From the NCBI GenBank assembly GCA_003489505.1, contig DNMA01000169.1:1-7136 (forward strand): DNA of 7,136 bases. The letters run 5' to 3'. The notes under the pieces are model-generated. The model was given only the letters and a program-made list of their open reading frames with translations, was not told the origin of the DNA and did not search any database. Made by a program: the position numbers and the translations under genes. Origin of the DNA: Legionellales bacterium. GTDB lineage: Bacteria; Pseudomonadota; Gammaproteobacteria; Legionellales; Legionellaceae. Numbering within the stretch: the first letter of the stretch is position 1; each line of letters starts with the position of its first letter. Of the stretch, positions 6,362 through 7,136 are shown piece by piece.

Positions 6362-7001
6362 TTTAGCGAATACCTGGTGGGATGAAAATGGCCCATTTAA
6401 AACATTACATGATATCAATCCTTGCCGTGTAGCATTTATGCAAGAGTATGTTGATTTTAATGATAAGAGCGTTTTAGATTTAGGTTGCGGTGGCGGGATA
6501 TTAACTGAGGCCCTAGCAAAACTGGGTGCTCAACTGACCGGGATTGATATTGAGCCTGATTTAATTGAAGTTGCAAAAAATCATGCCCAAGAAAATCATT
6601 TAAAGATTGATTATCATGCGATGCCAGTTCAAGCTTATCAGGATAAAAAGTTTGATGTGATTGTATGTATGGAAATGCTCGAACATGTCGATTCACCTGA
6701 TAGCATTATTCAAGAGTGTAAACGGCTTTTAAAGCCCAATGGAATCTTATTTTTATCCACCATTAATCGAACTCTCAAAGCCTATTTTGAGTTAATACTC
6801 ATGGGAGAGTATGTTTTAAAACTTCTTCCAAGACAAACTCATGATTATCAAAAATTTATTCAACCAGGTGAAGTCGAACAATATCTGAGAGCGCATCAAT
6901 TACAACTCAAATATCTCAAGGGAATGGGATACAATCCTTTAACTTCAAAAGCTTATTTAAAACAAGCAGTTGATGTAAATTATTTATTAATGGCCCAGTA
7001 A
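6342..7001 (+). CDS. ubiG: ubiquinone biosynthesis O-methyltransferase
   Basis: UbiG is a SAM-dependent enzyme that performs both O-methylations of the ubiquinone ring, working at the inner membrane with the other Ubi proteins. The 219 residues contain the family-specific WWDENGPFKTLHDINPCR at 12-29, SAM motif I VLDLGCGGGI (44-53), GIDIEP (67-72), CMEMLEHV (109-116), STINRT, LPRQTHDYQKFI, GYNPLT, and the C-terminal VDVNYLLMAQ. This set is typical of UbiG and not of generic methyltransferases. The protein is about 20 residues shorter at the N-terminus than the E. coli enzyme. A TGA at 6330-6332 in the same frame rules out an extension, so ATG 6342 is the start, with GAGAG at 6331-6335 as a modest ribosome binding site. 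It begins inside the end of the UDG-like gene and is the last gene of the operon. Confidence 0.97.
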   Translation: MSNPFHDLANTWWDENGPFKTLHDINPCRVAFMQEYVDFNDKSVLDLGCGGGILTEALAKLGAQLTGIDIEPDLIEVAKNHAQENHLKIDYHAMPVQAYQDKKFDVIVCMEMLEHVDSPDSIIQECKRLLKPNGILFLSTINRTLKAYFELILMGEYVLKLLPRQTHDYQKFIQPGEVEQYLRAHQLQLKYLKGMGYNPLTSKAYLKQAVDVNYLLMAQ

Positions 7002-7038
7002 ATTAGAGATCCTGAAAAAAACCAAGCTTTTTTGTTTA

Positions 7039-7064
7039 AATTAAAACTCCGTTGAGTTTTAATT
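7039..7064. terminator. AT-rich inverted repeat after ubiG, probable terminator
   Basis: AATTAAAACTC at 7039-7049 pairs perfectly with GAGTTTTAATT at 7054-7064 around the loop CGTT. The core ACTC/GAGT with TTTT in the 3' arm looks like a weak bidirectional terminator. Just upstream, a run of seven As (7015-7021) faces a run of six Ts (7028-7033), which can form a further weak A-U stem. No strong T run follows the main hairpin, so termination may be partial. Confidence 0.5.
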
Positions 7065-7074
7065 GATCATTTTA

Positions 7075-7083
7075 TGTTACAAT
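7075..7083 (+). promoter_or_regulatory. extended -10 promoter leading out of the window
   Basis: TG at 7075-7076, one base, then TACAAT at 7078-7083 form an extended -10 element directly after the hairpin. No good -35 is found at normal spacing. A transcript would start around 7090 and run into the open frame beginning at ATG 7115. Confidence 0.5.
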
Positions 7084-7114
7084 GCCCAATCATTTCGTTT
7101 TATTGATTCTTTCC

Positions 7115-7136
7115 ATGGAAATTTTTGAGTTATTAG
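7115..7136 (+). CDS. start of a downstream gene, cut by the window end
   Basis: The ATG at 7115 follows the extended -10 promoter by about 30 bases and opens a frame reading MEIFELL before the window ends. No good ribosome binding site is seen in the 15 bases before it. The Met-acidic-hydrophobic opening is compatible with the start of undecaprenyl-diphosphatase (UppP/BacA), but seven residues cannot decide this, and I name no gene. Confidence 0.35.

Noticed and set aside
7110..7121. Palindrome TTTCCATGGAAA as an operator
   Set aside because: A single 12-base AT-rich palindrome over a start codon can arise by chance, and there is no second copy in the window.

Overview
The window looks like a piece of chromosome from an AT-rich gammaproteobacterium. 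The evidence is the order rpsB-tsf-pyrH-frr, a ubiquinone-pathway ubiG, and protein sequences that resemble gammaproteobacterial homologues throughout. The EF-Ts N-terminus (GMMECKKFL, then [20 protein letters not shown]) reminds me of Legionellales, but that is recollection and not a search result. I see no insertion sequence, tRNA, rRNA, CRISPR array or phage gene, and no gene-free stretch longer than about 115 bases.

Region 1 (1-2888, + strand) is a translation and growth block: the 3' part of rpsB (ribosomal protein S2), a hairpin with a short T run, tsf (EF-Ts), pyrH (UMP kinase) and frr (ribosome recycling factor). tsf, pyrH and frr are stitched together by a 1-base overlap and a 4-base overlap. 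A hairpin flanked by an A run and a T run closes the block. The uppS-cdsA-dxr genes that often follow frr in this class are absent here.

Region 2 (2873-3682, - strand) is one convergent gene for a spermidine-synthase-fold, SAM-binding protein that lacks key aminopropyltransferase residues. Its stop codon sits in the loop of the shared terminator, and its start is a TTG behind a good ribosome binding site and a nine-base homopolymer.

Region 3 (3743-7064, + strand) reads as a compact operon driven by an extended -10 promoter. It holds an ornithine cyclodeaminase, an arginase-family hydrolase (4-base overlap), a uracil-DNA-glycosylase-fold protein without the usual catalytic Asp (2-base gap), and ubiG (20-base overlap). 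The first two enzymes would together turn arginine into urea plus ornithine, and ornithine into proline plus ammonia, without the aminotransferase and pyrroline-carboxylate route. The third gene is the most unusual: the family 1 signature GQDPYH reads GESPYP, while the rest of the fold and the other pocket motifs remain. A hairpin follows ubiG, and then an extended -10 promoter and the first codons of another gene lead out of the window.

Most of the content is ordinary. The items worth a second look are the altered UDG-like protein, the altered substrate-binding positions of the arginase, and the physical linkage of both to a respiratory-quinone gene.
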